Notes: generated by a model from the letters alone, not told the origin. Positions 47,489-63,042 are shown, numbered from the stretch's first letter. The stretch: 64,000 nucleotides of DNA from Hyperoplus lanceolatus (GCA_026929865.2 CM049404.1:2172501-2236500); one strand, 5' to 3'. Numbers and translations: made by a program.

Positions 47489-48763
47489 TTTTTTTTTTTC
47501 AATTTTTTTTGCAAGAAGCTAGTACTGCAATATAATGTCATCAAATAATTTTATATTTGGATATAAAAGTTAGTAATATTGTAGTAGTAGTAGTATTGCT
47601 ATAAGTGTCATAGCGCATCCATTACTTCACCTCCGAGCGCGTAAATCTTCAACAAAATATGCAGATACTGTCAAAATCGGTTCCAGGGAGTATATAGGGA
47701 TTATTAACGTTTTTTTATTTATTTTTATTATATTCAATTTTTTTTATGTTGTTTTTATGTTGTTTTTGATTGCGTGTTTTTCTGGAACGAATATTCGAAT
47801 ATTCGCTCGGAAAAACCAACGCATATTCGAAGCCTGAAAAATGGCATTCGGGCCAGCCCTAATTAACACCATGAGTTTGAACTTTAAACATAGGCCTAAT
47901 TGAACTAAAACAAGGAAAAGGCTAAATAAGTGAAACATATTTTTAATAATTGAATAAAATCAATATGTCAATAAAAATAACCCGTTGCTAATGGTGTTGA
48001 TAGGACACGTATTTTGCTAGCAGGAATGTGAGGGCGTCATTTATTTATGTCTCAAGGAGCTGGCTGGATAGGCTGTTGCATTGTACAGTGTTGACAGTGT
48101 GGTGGCAGGAGTCAAGGAGCTTTAAATTCCTGTGTTCTTAATTAATTTATTGCCTTGTCATAGACCACTATGATTCGACTTAAAGTGAATAAACAAAATG
48201 TTTGCATTTGCCTTTTTCTCTCTCTCTCGGTCGCGTAGCCTATGTCACTTGACTCGAGTGTCCGTGTGTGACTTATCTTGCACATTGTTTTAGTCTGTTG
48301 TGAGTCTGAAGTGTTTTCAGACAACACAATTAGTTTTACCTTTCTTCTCGACCAAAGGCTGACTTTCTGTCGTCCTTGGAAGTTTTTCAAAACACCCGGC
48401 AATGCGCAACATTTCCCTCCTACTCTGGACCAGCCGACAGCTAAACTATCAGGTGAGGGAGGGGCCAAGCGGAGCTTACGGCTGAAATGGTTTGCTGCAT
48501 TTACAAGCCTGCCTGCGTGCGGAACAATGATAGATTATTTTGTTTTCATGATTGATGGAAGCCGTACTAGTATCAAAATTGAAATGTAAGTTATTACCCA
48601 GCCCCTCAAGAAGGGTGACTTCAATTGGGCTGAATTTGGAGAGGTTTTAAATGGCTATAATTATTCTCAAATTTTATAATTTTGGTGCTGGTGATTTTCC
48701 TTTGGTGCTCGGTAAATCCTCTTTGGGGGGCGCCAACATTTTCTCTATGCAGGAAAAACCCTG
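46891..48763. mobile_element. hAT-like element (CAGGGTTTTTCCTG ends), copy 1
   Basis: The 14-bp perfect terminal repeat CAGGGTTTTTCCTG (46891-46904) matches the reverse complement of 48750-48763. It is collinear with 60305-62477. It contains a 503-bp hAT MITE. The flanks differ (GTCCA on the left, TAACA on the right), so no target duplication is visible, unlike copy 2. Confidence 0.88.
47359..47861. mobile_element. hAT MITE nested in copy 1
   Basis: TAGGGCTGGCCCGAATTATT and GGGCCAGCCCTA ends, with CGAATATTCG palindromes and an (ATT)n stretch at 47456-47487. The 8-bp target duplication ATTAACAC is perfect (47351-47358 and 47862-47869). Copy 2 has the empty site near 61543. Confidence 0.94.
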
Positions 48764-49200
48764 TAACAGTTCGGGACGGTGAGGTTTTTCTGCCACTGAT
48801 TCTTTTAAAATCTGCTGGGAGGGATCTGAGTCAGCTCGCCTACATGATTAAATCATGGATCCAACACACTGAAATATTAATATTGGCGTTTGTCAATTCA
48901 ACCAGCAAAAGGACAGCCAACATTGGCTAAAAATGAGTAGTTGCTACCTGAATGTTTTGTAAACTGCTCGTTGCTATGAAGAACATTTTCCGAAATAATT
49001 GTCTAAACTAGGTTGCAAAGAAATCTGCTAAAATGATAATTATTATGATTTCTTCTTTACATTGACACAAATGTCACTCATCTGACAGTGCAGAACACGA
49101 CGAGAGAGAGCAGCAATGTAACACCACTAGCAGGCTTGTTGTGGACAACCAGTAGAGGAGAATTTGACTTTATTTTAGCTGTTACCAACACATGCTAGAT
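48764..49200. other. Non-coding stretch
   Basis: Nothing recognised. Confidence 0.4.
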
Positions 49201-49204
49201 CCTC

Positions 49205-49490
49205 AGGACTGGACAAGCAGGTAGAGCAGTTGACCCAGTCGTCCACTGTATTGCAGGGTCGATGGTTGGACCTCCTGTATCATGTCCAAGTGTCCCTGCG
49301 CAAAGAGACACTGAACACAAATGCTCCTGATGGTTAGCTTGAACCCTGTGTGGTAACTGCTGCTGCTGCTATTGCTGTATGAGTGTGTGAATGGGTGAAT
49401 GAGAGGCAAGCTACAACAACAATACAACTATAACAAGCTAAAGCTCTCTGGGGGAAAAGGTGCTAAACAGGTGCAGTCCATTTATCAGTC
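49205..49490 (+). mobile_element. tRNA-derived SINE, old copy
   Basis: The tRNA-like head (CAGGTAGAGCAGTTGACC, decayed B box GATGGTTGGACCTCC) is followed by CATGTCCAAGTGTCCCTGCG and GTATGAGTGTGTGAATGGGT, ending GCAGTCCATTTATCA. More diverged than the copy at 4892, with a small duplication in (GCT)n. Confidence 0.75.
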
Positions 49491-49954
49491 AGTAATATCA
49501 TTGCTATTCAAGGATTTCTACCTTAACATTGAAGACATGACCCAAGCCAACTACTAAACTATAAAATTAGGTGTAGGAGAAATATGTTTGAAGAATAGTA
49601 ATACCAACAATAATCTCTCATTATTGCGTTTTTCTTTTGTTGCATGTTTCATTATCTCTCCTGTCATTCTAATAGCTCAGTTCTGTATTGTCTTTTCTCT
49701 TGAATTTTCCCTTTGTGTTAAGCCATGGTGTTCACACTAACCACTTTCTCTTCTGCTTATTTCAAACATAACCCATCACTCCTTCTGTTTTGGAGAACCG
49801 GGGCAAAATGTAAAAGCTTTGATGAGCTGACCAGAAATGTGATCACCATTGTGTAGAATAGATCAGACATAGAGAAGAGACAAACTTTGTGACATTCACA
49901 TTACAGATAACTCCTCTTTTATGATCCTTTCCTCCTCCAGCCACAGTCTCCTCC

Positions 49955-50150
49955 TCCCTCCTTACTGTGAACGGGGGCTAATGGATTCCTTATGAGCGCT
50001 AATTGTGTAGCTACAAGGTAAATGTAGTGCAGGCTCTGTGCGCTGTGGCTGCTGTGATTAAGGCTTGTTTAAAGTCCCTACGGGGCTTGGCCAGATAAAT
50101 GTCAATAGCGGCTCACCTCACAGTTTGAGGTCACAGGCTAGCAGACAACT
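49955..50150. promoter_or_regulatory. Candidate conserved non-coding element
   Basis: A non-repetitive stretch containing closely spaced homeodomain-type sites (GGCTAATGGATT, GCGCTAATTGTGTAG) and GTGATTAAGG. It is unlike the surrounding transposons. Conservation is suspected from appearance only. Confidence 0.22.
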
Positions 50151-50397
50151 AGTGCTTATAGAATAGCAGGTTTGTCAGGGTTCACATTCTGAATTACTGT
50201 GGTGGTAAACAACAGCAAAGAGCCCTGAGATCACAAGGTTCATGCAGCATGTTGTGGTCTGGGGTAGCTTAGCACAACATTAAAATGGCTAGGCTTTCCC
50301 ACAAGGCTAAAATGTATTCACCATTGGAAATGTAAGGCGGTCTGAATCAACATGCAGTGCACTGCCTCTATCTTGTTGTGTACACACACTTATCTTG

Positions 50398-50518
50398 CGT
50401 TCCATACAAGTCGGAACTGGAGGATTTCCCAGTTGTGTTTTCCGATTTGCAACCGTTCCAGACAACTGGGAAGTCGTAATTTTTCCGACCTCTTATAAGG
50501 AAGATACGACTGGAACGC
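50398..50518. repeat. Small inverted-repeat element (GCGTTCCA ends)
   Basis: GCGTTCCATACAAGTCGGAA at the left and GACTGGAACGC at the right, with inner CAACTGGGAAGTCG/CTTCC pairs. Typical of a short fish MITE, but the borders are approximate. Confidence 0.4.
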
Positions 50519-50825
50519 TGATCAAAGTCTGAGTTCCTACTCTTAAACTCTGAGCATATCCATCTATCCCGACTTTGAGGTCAAAAATCGGAAATTACAA
50601 CTGTTCAATTTACCACATACAATCCATTCAAAGATCCAATATTGATGCTCTTTTGTGTATATATGATATGCATTATTGACCAGGTATTCCCATGATGTAA
50701 GCGGTCACCATTGATGAGTGCAGCGCTGCATAGCGAACGTACACAAACAGCTAAGCTAAGCTCACGTTAGCATTTTGCCAAGCGTTGCTTTTCTTTCTAA
50801 AATTGCGCTAATGTTGTGTTATAAA

Positions 50826-51209
50826 TAGGGCTGTCAAATTAACGCGTTAATTTCGATTAATTAATCACAGAAAAATTAACGCGATTAAAAAAATTAACGC
50901 AGATTAATCGCACTTCTATAATGCCCATTGACCCGGTGCAAAAGTGGTGCGTAGCTGCACCGAGCTGCACCTGAAGCAGACACAGCCCGTGCGGGTGAAA
51001 GGGAGAAAAGTAAAGAGAGAAGCAGGGGGCCGAGGGCTCTATAGACGGTTTAATAAGCATGAAGGTTGGAAGACATCTTACTTTATTCTCCGCAGCCAGT
51101 GTCTGTGCATTATTGATTTAGTGGGTGCAACAATGTAGGCTAGGTTCAAAACAGTATCTCTCAATCTTTCTCCCCGTGTCTCAATTTCTGTCTGCTAGCT
51201 GTCTCGCGT

Positions 51210-51297
<88 letters not shown>

Positions 51298-51320
51298 GTG
51301 TGTGCGTGCGTGTGTGCGTG

Positions 51321-51352
<32 letters not shown>

Positions 51353-51603
51353 TCTCAATATTTTTGCCTATGAGTACGACGATGGTGAATGAATCGGCAT
51401 AAGCATCTGTGGCAGTGCAGCGCTGTCTGTTGTGGAGACAGAAGTTACGAGAGAGAGAGAGAGAGAGAGAGAAGACTAGCAGGCTATACAGCTGTTTATA
51501 AACAGGTATAAAAGTGTCATAAAAGTATGCGATTAATTTAGATTAATTAATCACAGAGCCTGTAATTAATTAGATTAATTTTTTTAATCGCTTGACAGCC
51601 CTA
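50826..51603. mobile_element. hAT MITE with internal (TG)n
   Basis: TAGGGCTGTCAA and TTGACAGCCCTA ends, with TTAACGCG and ATTAATTAATCACAG subterminal repeats. The 8-bp duplication GTTATAAA is perfect (50818-50825 and 51604-51611). Length 778 bp, expanded by the microsatellite. Confidence 0.94.
51213..51353. repeat. (TG)n microsatellite with TGCG units
   Basis: TG run to about 51291, then mixed TGCG/TGTG units. A (GA)n run follows at 51451-51472. Both are inside the hAT MITE. Confidence 0.96.
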
Positions 51604-51611
51604 GTTATAAA

Positions 51612-51860
51612 ATTAAGGGAAAAAAAAAATGTAATGTAGCCTACAGCTGGTATCTCCCCGGTTGCTCTTTGCGAAAGGTCAGCTGAAATCTTGGTCAAAG
51701 TTCAAACAATTTGATGATATATTTTAAATGTGCGTTTAATTTGTATTTTCAGTCAGTATAAGCTATTTTTACAAAAAAAATAAGAATTTTCCCAATACTG
51801 AATTGAGCTTCGAAAACTAATCTAACAAACGAGTATTCGAATAATTCGGGCCAGCCCTGA
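51612..51860. other. Non-coding, ends in a hAT terminus
   Basis: ATTCGAATAATTCGGGCCAG then CCCTGA at 51838-51860 is the right end of the same MITE family as 47359-47861. The left end was not found. Confidence 0.5.
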
Positions 51861-52649
51861 TAGTCACAGCTGAGAAAACAGGCCCTTCACATGTGTTCCA
51901 GCATCCATTTGTCCAACAGGCTTACTTTAGATAAAGCTCAGTCCCACTTTTCTTTTAGCAGGGCTTAACGTGCTCAGAAAACAGCTTAAATGCTTAACAG
52001 GAGTCTAGAATCACCATCAGTCTGTCTTTGCAAAGCTGATCAGGATTGGCATTCAGTTGACAGAAACAGTCACAAGTTTTTAATCCAAAGAAAATTCTAT
52101 ATGCTAATCACCCACATACTTCTTTACCTTTTTCATAGAGAAGATGCATGCTTCTTTAGCTTTAGGGGTCGTGTCAACAGGAAGTACTAGTAACCCTGCC
52201 AGCGCAGTTCTGCAATCCATTCTCTTTGGTAGGAGGCACTAGCAGCGCGCTTGTTAAAAGTGCGCCTCAAGTTGAAAACAGTTCAGCTTCTGAAGAGAAG
52301 CTCTGCCTGTAAACGTCTCTCTTTTCCAACGATCAATCAAAATGGAGAAAGATGCTGGGCTAGAGGCTGTCTGAAGCTTATTGGTGTCGTAGCTCATGAC
52401 ATGCGAGAGGACGACAACATAAAAATGGTCTGGTTGCATTGGAAACGCTCAGGACTTGATTTCCAAAGCACTCCCCCTCGCGTCCTGTGGACTGGACACG
52501 GCCCCTATGACATCATATTTAACCTGGTCAAACAAAGATGTTAGGAAATCATAAAACTGTGTTTTATAACCGTAACAAATGGTTAAAAAAAATAAAAATA
52601 ATACCAAATACCAGAAGATACCATTGCTTGCTCAGAGAAGTCTTATGCA
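51861..52649. other. Non-coding stretch
   Basis: The frame 52251-52544 (97 codons) has no recognisable domain and is not called. Confidence 0.4.
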
Positions 52650-53265
52650 GATACTGAACGTTGATGTGAATCAAGCCTGACATTACCGGTTCCCTTGCCA
52701 TCCCTGATCCAGCACAAATGTCTGTTCTCAAGGTTCATTATTCACATCATATATTAGTTTTGCATGCTGCCGAGGCTGAAATATAAAGGCATGCATTCTG
52801 CTCATTTAAACGGGCAGAACAGAAGAACATCAGCAATGGATTCAGCCTGTCATTAATGGATTCACCGATAGACTCCAAAAAAGAAAAGAAAATGGACATC
52901 AGGTTAGCAAGAACAACCAGGTGAATATGCTTTATAAAATTATGGAGTAGTCAGAAAGGAATACATTGAAATGTAACTGTCAAGTACAAGCAGAAAACTC
53001 TGTGTTTTCCCATGTCAAACAAACACATTCAACAACAAGCAATCACAGTCTGCCTGTGCTTCCTATGCACAGCTCTGTCATTGCTCTAGCAATACAATAC
53101 AAACTCCAAAGCAGCCAAAAGTATATTGTTACCGCTACTACCGTCTCTGTATGAATGCGCTCAGTTTCCATTGATTTAAAGGGAGGCCTTTTAATTAGAC
53201 TGATGTGTGAGCCGATTGTGTTTTACTGCCACACTAAAAGCATGACTGGCTCATTAGTGGAGCCA
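52650..53265. promoter_or_regulatory. Candidate conserved non-coding stretches
   Basis: Two non-repetitive segments, 52660-52810 (includes TATTCACATCATATATTAGT and a GCATGCATTCTGC site) and 53150-53260 (TTGATTTAAAGGGAGGCC, TTTTAATTAGACTG), look like regulatory sequence in a long intron or gene desert. Appearance only. Confidence 0.2.
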
Positions 53266-55146
53266 CTTTTTGTGTGTGTGTATGTGTGTGCGCCTCCCTT
53301 GGGCTTGCAGTAGAGCAGTTATATAAAAATGTCTCTTAGCACAGTTCACATCTGATGGTCAGCTTCCAGACGTCTTCCTTAGTTCCCTTTGTGTTTTATG
53401 GTAACTTGTATAAATATGAAGCAGCATCTATAGTGAATGCACGCTGTAGATCATAAAAGGAACGAAAGATTCAGCAGTGGACAGCCTGCTGTAAAATGTA
53501 TTTAGAGGAGACACTGCTCAACTCAAAAAAATACCTTTTTAAAAGTTTCAGTGTTGATTCTGAGAGGTGGTGCCTGTGTGATTTTGAGGTGCAAAAATGT
53601 TTCTTTTTAATTCTGGCTTAAAGCTGCGTTAATAAACCTTTTTTATTTCAACATGGATCAAATGACTACTTTGGACAGTAAAGAGGTTACTTCTTGTGAC
53701 AGATCTTTCAGCTTATTGTTCTGGACTTTACGGACCTAAATATGTTATCCATAGGATTACAATCAAATTTATTGTTTGTAAAGTTCCTATCTATCAAAAA
53801 GTGAGTTATAACAATGGTGATTGAGCATATGACCCACTGATAAAAGCTCTTGCATTAGCTGCGTTCCTGTACTCAGGACATGGGAGCTTCAGACTCAGTA
53901 GTACTGAGTACAGTCCTGTTTGCATTCCAGTACATCTGTTAGTTTTTATTTTATTTAGTTTTTATCTCTTATATACTGTCTATGTATAAGACATGGTCGT
54001 GGATCTTTCTGAAGTGTCTGAGGTTCCCAATTTTCCACGTACAATCGAACGCAGCATGCATGCCTGGTTGAATGTTCTTACTGCGGAGTATCGATGTTGA
54101 AGGATACAGACTCTCTCTGTCTGTACTTCTCATAACTTCTGGGTCACAATGTTGGATCAGAACACACAGAGAAAACATTCTGCAGGTATGAACTGACAAT
54201 CTACTGACTTCATACAGTCAATAATGTTTGGTTTTGAAAGAAACTCTGGTCCGGAAGCGCCTGCTTATACATTTTACGGCCACTACAAACAAGAACGTGA
54301 CTCAAATGTTCAAGATTACAGCTTCAAAGGTTTTGTTTTTTTGCCAGCATATCTCAGCATATCTTTTTAATTAAACCTCTGATAAAGCCTCTCTACCTCA
54401 CAGACAACATGAGTGAGCAGCTTGTTGACGTGAGTGTATGAATTTTTCATGCGCTTGTGGTTCTTGCTTTTTCTTATCTTTAGATACAATTTACAGTTAC
54501 AATGCAATGTAGTGGACCTGAAGAGCTGACTGATGATTCAAATATTGTATTTATTGATGGCACTGGCAACCCTACACTTTCATGGGAGTCTTCATTTAGA
54601 TACATCAGCGTTTCCTCCTCCTGAAACCACAAATAGTCATTTTCATGTTTTTGTTTTTTGTACCAGTCAGTCAAACAGGATACATCTAGGAAGTTACGAC
54701 AAGCTGTTTCCCTCCTGCTTTCACACACTTCAAACTGGAAGGAAATAACGTCATCTCGTTGCAGCATTTAATAAAATTCTCCCAGAAAAAGGGGGGCGTT
54801 AACCTTTGTGGATATTGTGGCGAAATATCAAATCTGTCTCCATAGTGTTTGTGTGTCGAAGCCCAGTGGAATGCTCCGGTAAAGGCCTTCTCAATCTTTT
54901 CTTCCCCCTCCATTCCTTACTTTCTCTTTGCTGATGCGACTGTAGCTCAGAGATACACGCCCACTGATTGCCCATTGGTTGTAATTTAACAGGCCCCCCG
55001 CACTAGGCTCCACCCATCCCATCCTGTTTGTGGGACATGTCATCCAGAAGTGTTGCGGATGACCGGCCACCCCAATGCATGCACATATATGCTCTGAACG
55101 CATTTACAGCTGATACGATGCATTTATTTCCTGCCTGCATCTTTTT
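53266..55146. other. Non-coding stretch
   Basis: A short (GT)n lies near 53272. No gene or complete mobile element recognised. Confidence 0.4.
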
Positions 55147-55616
55147 GACACATAAGCCCCTTTTACACAGCCAGTGAAAGCCGGGAATATGCTGGCCTTT
55201 CGGCCCTCCGCCCTGCTGTTTAAATGCGACAGTTGCGGAACGAGGGAAGAAAGGTGCGAGAGATTGTTCCGGGAATTTTACTACCTCGGGGGGTAGTAAG
55301 ATTCCCGACACAATCAGTTCCGCCTCTCTGTTTAAATGCTCCAGCTTGTTGTTGCGGAACAGGGGGGCGTTTGACTTTCCATAGCCTGCGTTCTAAACAT
55401 GCGACCATGTTAGCAGTTGAAGGACGTGTGTTTAACATTAACCACGGCGGCCTGATGTCCCGTAAAAATCACCAAATAAAAGGAACGGCGTATAATCTAT
55501 CTGATCATGAGGTCCGTTGCTCAATCCAAACCCCCGCGCTTCATTTTGCAGAGTGTATGAGTCTATTTCTGCCCAGGAGAAGTTGTACAATGGGAAAGCT
55601 AGGCTAGGCTAAGTAA

Positions 55617-55733
55617 GGGATAAAGTATAGCGAACGGGTATAGCGAACGGGTCAAGCTGAACAAGAGCTCCTTCTGCTTCAGCTTGTCGGTCTTTATTTC
55701 TAGCAAGTGACCCGTTCGCTATACATTATCCCG
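55617..55733. mobile_element. Small foldback nested in the MITE
   Basis: GGGATAAAGTATAGCGAACG and the reverse complement of the right end GGGATAATGTATAGCGAACG match over about 24 bp. The left arm has TATAGCGAACGGG twice in tandem; a smaller inner pair (AAGCTGAA.../...TTCAGCTT) forms the loop. Confidence 0.8.
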
Positions 55734-56288
55734 CTTATTAGGCTACATGGCTACTACAAAAAATAAAGCAATTCATTGAAGCAACATGTTGTTTTAACAG
55801 CCAACAGCCGCTACACGGTCGGAACTCACTCAGTAGCAACGGTTACTATGTCAAGCTGCGGTCAGTAGTACGCCAGTAAATAGGAACGACCAAGGATACG
55901 ACCTAGTAACAGGGGAATAGTCTGCTCGCCCCGTCTGCTTCAGCTGACTGAAGGCTCCGGCTCAGCTGTTAGCCACAGAGCTACTGTTTCGCTAACACAA
56001 CTCAAGACGTGAAGAGGTGAAGCGGATTGATTTTGTCAGTTTGGTTAACAATTCCAGTGATGTTGGACTAAGCGCGTAGTGAGATCAACTGGCACATCGT
56101 GGGGACAGTAAAATACGGCCCTCTTACTGCAAGCTCCAGCACTTCTGCACTCAATTCACCTGCCAGTGTTGTTGTTGTAAAGCAGCTGACCGGCGCGGCG
56201 CTAAATGAAACGTCACACCTTACGCTGTTTACAAGCACCTCTTTCATTCCGGAACGCTGTGTAAAAGGAGCTACTGATGCGCCAGCAG

Positions 56289-56339
56289 GCCGGCGTTGCT
56301 TGGTTCTGTGTAAATAACACAGAATCAAGCAAAGCCGGC
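56289..56339. repeat. Hairpin with about 23-bp stem
   Basis: GCCGGCGTTGCTTGGTTCTG and GTGT pair with ACACAGAATCAAGCAAAGCC GGC across the loop AAATA, with two mismatches. It lies just inside the right end of the MITE at 55153-56397. Confidence 0.85.
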
Positions 56340-56403
56340 ATTTTGGAGTGATGTTGTTCCGTCAATATGCCACAATCTCTGTGTAAAAGGGGCTTTAGAC
56401 ACA

Positions 56404-60135
<3,732 letters not shown>

Positions 60136-60304
60136 TTAAAGATCTCCTATTATACTACTTTTCTGGTCTTAATTTCTCCTTACTGACTCCTGTAGAACAA
60201 CCTGACACGAATCACAGCACAAAAAACTATGTAGATTTTTTCGGGAAGCTCTTCCTCTCATCTCAGCGATTTCAGTATTCTCCGCCCACATTCGGCTTTG
60301 TGCT

Positions 60305-62477
60305 CAGGGTTTTTCCTGGCTCAGAATGGGCCTTTGGGGGGTCAGTACGGGACCGACTTTTTTTGGGGTCGCGACTGTGCACCAGTAAAGGCAAACGGTT
60401 TATGTATTTTAAGACGGATGTAGGGTTGGGAGAGGGCAGTTTCTGTCCAGATAAAGAGCATTTCAGTCAGCCTGTCAATCACTGTGTTACCATGGAGCTT
60501 ACTGACACTTATGAAATCACAATAAACAACCTGTAGATATGAAGTCAAAATACTAATAATGACTAGGCCTACCTATTTAATACTTTAATTGTTTCTAATT
60601 GATCTAAACCAGGGGTGTCCAAACTTTTTTCACTGAGGGCCACATACAGAAAAATCTACGAAGGGTTGGGCCACTTTGCAAAAATAACACATAAGGACAT
60701 GTAGCTGTTCTTATTTTTAGTTTCATAGTGTCTTCGTAAATTGTAATTCTTCTTCACGGCAACACTTTACTTGCACATTAAACAGATACATTCCCATTCT
60801 TGTTAAATGGCATTGATACACCCAGTGTGTTCTGCTTTTGCATCCAATGTCCAGCTGGGTGAGAATAGTAGCCAGCCGAGATCCCGCCCCAAAAAGGGGA
60901 GTCCGGGGGTATGCCCCCCCGGGAGTTTTTTTAAAGTTTTTAAAGTGAAATGCATGAATCTGGTGCATTTTGAGAGGGAAATGAAGAGGCTAAAGCTGAA
61001 GAATTTTGTATGAAAAAAATGGAGACACTGTGTCAGATGAATTAGAAGCTATTGGAGAAGGACACATGGATTTTCCATAACAATATTAATTTAAAATAAA
61101 ATATTATGCAGGGTCTTCTGGGATGGGCTTGGTGCTCTTTTTCTTTTATGGGACATAGTATTTCTCTGTAATATAATGAGTGCATTTAAATTATTTAAAA
61201 ATTAAAAGGGCCATATTACATTATATTTTTAAAATGTGCCACGGGCCAATCAATCAGTTTTGACACCCCTGCACTAGTGGGTTAACTAAGAAATGCAAAA
61301 ATATATATATATATTTTTTTTTTCAAAGGGCCATATTACATTATATTTTTAAAATGGGGCCATAGTTTGGACACCCCTGATCTAAACCATGGAAAATGCA
61401 AGAAGGTAGGGCTGCTCGAATATGAAAAACCATAATCATGATTATTTTGAGTAATCACATTGTTATCACAATTATCAAAGACAGTTAATCATTGATTTAA
61501 TAACATTATGCATCTATTTTACTTTTAACAAGGTTTCTTTCTAATAACACCATGACTTTGGACTTTAAACAAAGGCCTAATTGAACTGAAAACAGGGAGA
61601 ATAGAAATAGGCTAAATAAGTGAAACTTATTTTTGATAATTGAAAAAAATAAATGTCAAAATAAAAATAACCAGTTGTAAATGGTGTTGATAGTGCACGT
61701 CTTTTGCTAACATTAAATGTAAGGGCATGATTTATTTATGTCTCATGGAGCTGGCTGGATAGGCAGTTGCATTGTAGTGTTGACAGTTGTGTTGTCAGGA
61801 GTCAAGGAGCTTTACCTCCTGTGTTTTTATTCATTGATTGCTTGGTCATAGACCACTATGACTCGACTTAAAGTGAATAAACAAATTGGTCGGGATGTTT
61901 AGAGGTGCAGATCAGGTCGTATATATGCCTTTTTTCTTCTCTCTCTCGGTCGCGTATGTCACCTTACTCGCGTGTCCGCGCGTGACAAATCTTGCACATT
62001 ATTTTAGTTTGTTGTGAGTCTGAAGTGTTTTCAGACAACACAATTAGTTTTACCTTTATGCTCGTCATCTAGAGGTTTTTCAAAACACCCGGCAATGCGC
62101 AACCTCTCCCTCGTACTCTCTGCACGAGCCGATAGCTAAACTCAGGTAAGGGAGGGGCCGAGCGAGCACACCGCTCGGCTGAAAGGGTGCGCTGCATTTA
62201 AAAGCCTGCATGCCCCGGCGTGCGGAACAATGATAGTTTAATAACGATTATTTTGTTTTCATGATTGAGGGAAGCCGTAATAGTAATCGAAAATTAAATT
62301 CAAGTTATTGCCCAGACCCTCAAGAAGGATGACTTAAATTGGGCTGAATTTGGAGAGGTTTTAAATAGCTATATTTATTCTTAATCTTTATCACTTTGGC
62401 GCTGGTGATTTTCCTTTGGCGGTGGATAAGTCCGCTTTGGCGCGCGCCAAAACTTTCTCTATGCAGGAAAAACCCTG
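60305..62477. mobile_element. hAT-like element (CAGGGTTTTTCCTG ends), copy 2
   Basis: The same 14-bp ends as copy 1, flanked by a 5-bp duplication GTGCT (60300-60304 and 62478-62482). The intact MITE at 23619-24227 carries one GTGCTT at the corresponding place on its minus strand, supporting the site. It contains a 770-bp hAT MITE. Confidence 0.9.
60610..61379. mobile_element. hAT MITE, innermost of the nest
   Basis: Ends CAGGGGTGTCCAAACTTTTT and TTTGGACACCCCTG, flanked by a perfect 8-bp duplication ATCTAAAC (60602-60609 and 61380-61387). Copy 1 has the empty site near 47190-47200. Its right terminal region is present twice (61205-61275 and 61327-61379). Confidence 0.94.
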
Positions 62478-62862
62478 GTGCTTCTCCGCCCCCTCGGCCC
62501 GTTCTGCAAACCCCACTCCGTGATTGGTTACCTTCTGGAACACTTTAAGCGACGCACAGGCAGATTTGAGCAACCAGGTGGGGGCATGGCTGGAGCGTGC
62601 CTGAGCACGTTGCAGCATTACCATACATGGAAAAATTCGGATTTTCTACGTAATAAATCCCGGAAATTTGAACAAGTGAATCGTGACCGGCTGCCCTAGT
62701 GTTTAGCGCTCTGCACAGCCACCCCAGACGGTCAGCAGGGAATACGTCTAAATGCATGCAAGTCATTACTTGACAGTTTAGTATGGTTAAACATTACTAT
62801 AAATCATTATAACAACGTTTATAGGTCATAAAAGTTGAAAAAGCATAATAGGGCCTCTTTAA

Positions 62863-63040
62863 GGTCAAATTGCCCTGTCCTGATAACTTGTGTGTCACAG
62901 GGAAGTCAAAATTGACTTGGTCAATCTTGTTTGTATGCTGAAAGGTGAGCCAGCTGTTTGACAGAAAACCAATGTGTTTCTCCACACTACTACTACTACT
63001 CTCAGTTTTCGCTTCTTTCGTTTTTCAGCACCAGATTCAT
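62863..63040. other. Non-coding gap
   Basis: Short stretch between two mobile elements. Nothing recognised. Confidence 0.4.
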
Positions 63041-63042
63041 TT

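Larger units (their letters stand above)
55153..56397. mobile_element. MITE with TAAGCCCCTTTTACACAG ends
   Basis: Left TAAGCCCCTTTTACACAG; right end as reverse complement TAAAGCCCCTTTTACACA. A 6-bp duplication GACACA flanks it (55147-55152 and 56398-56403). Length 1245 bp, GC-richer than its surroundings, with TTTAAATGC boxes inside. The open frames in it are composition-driven. Confidence 0.85.
60136..62862. mobile_element. TTAA-flanked MITE, split by nested insertions
   Basis: Same family as 23619-24227, in opposite orientation. TTAA at 60136-60139 and 62859-62862, ends AGATCTCCTATTATACTA and (reverse complement) AGAGGCCCTATTATGCTT. Removing the insert leaves about 549 bp. Confidence 0.88.

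Noticed and set aside
55224-55607. 127-codon frame inside the MITE at 55153-56397
   Set aside because: GC-rich inverted-repeat interior gives open frames on both strands; no transposase motif.
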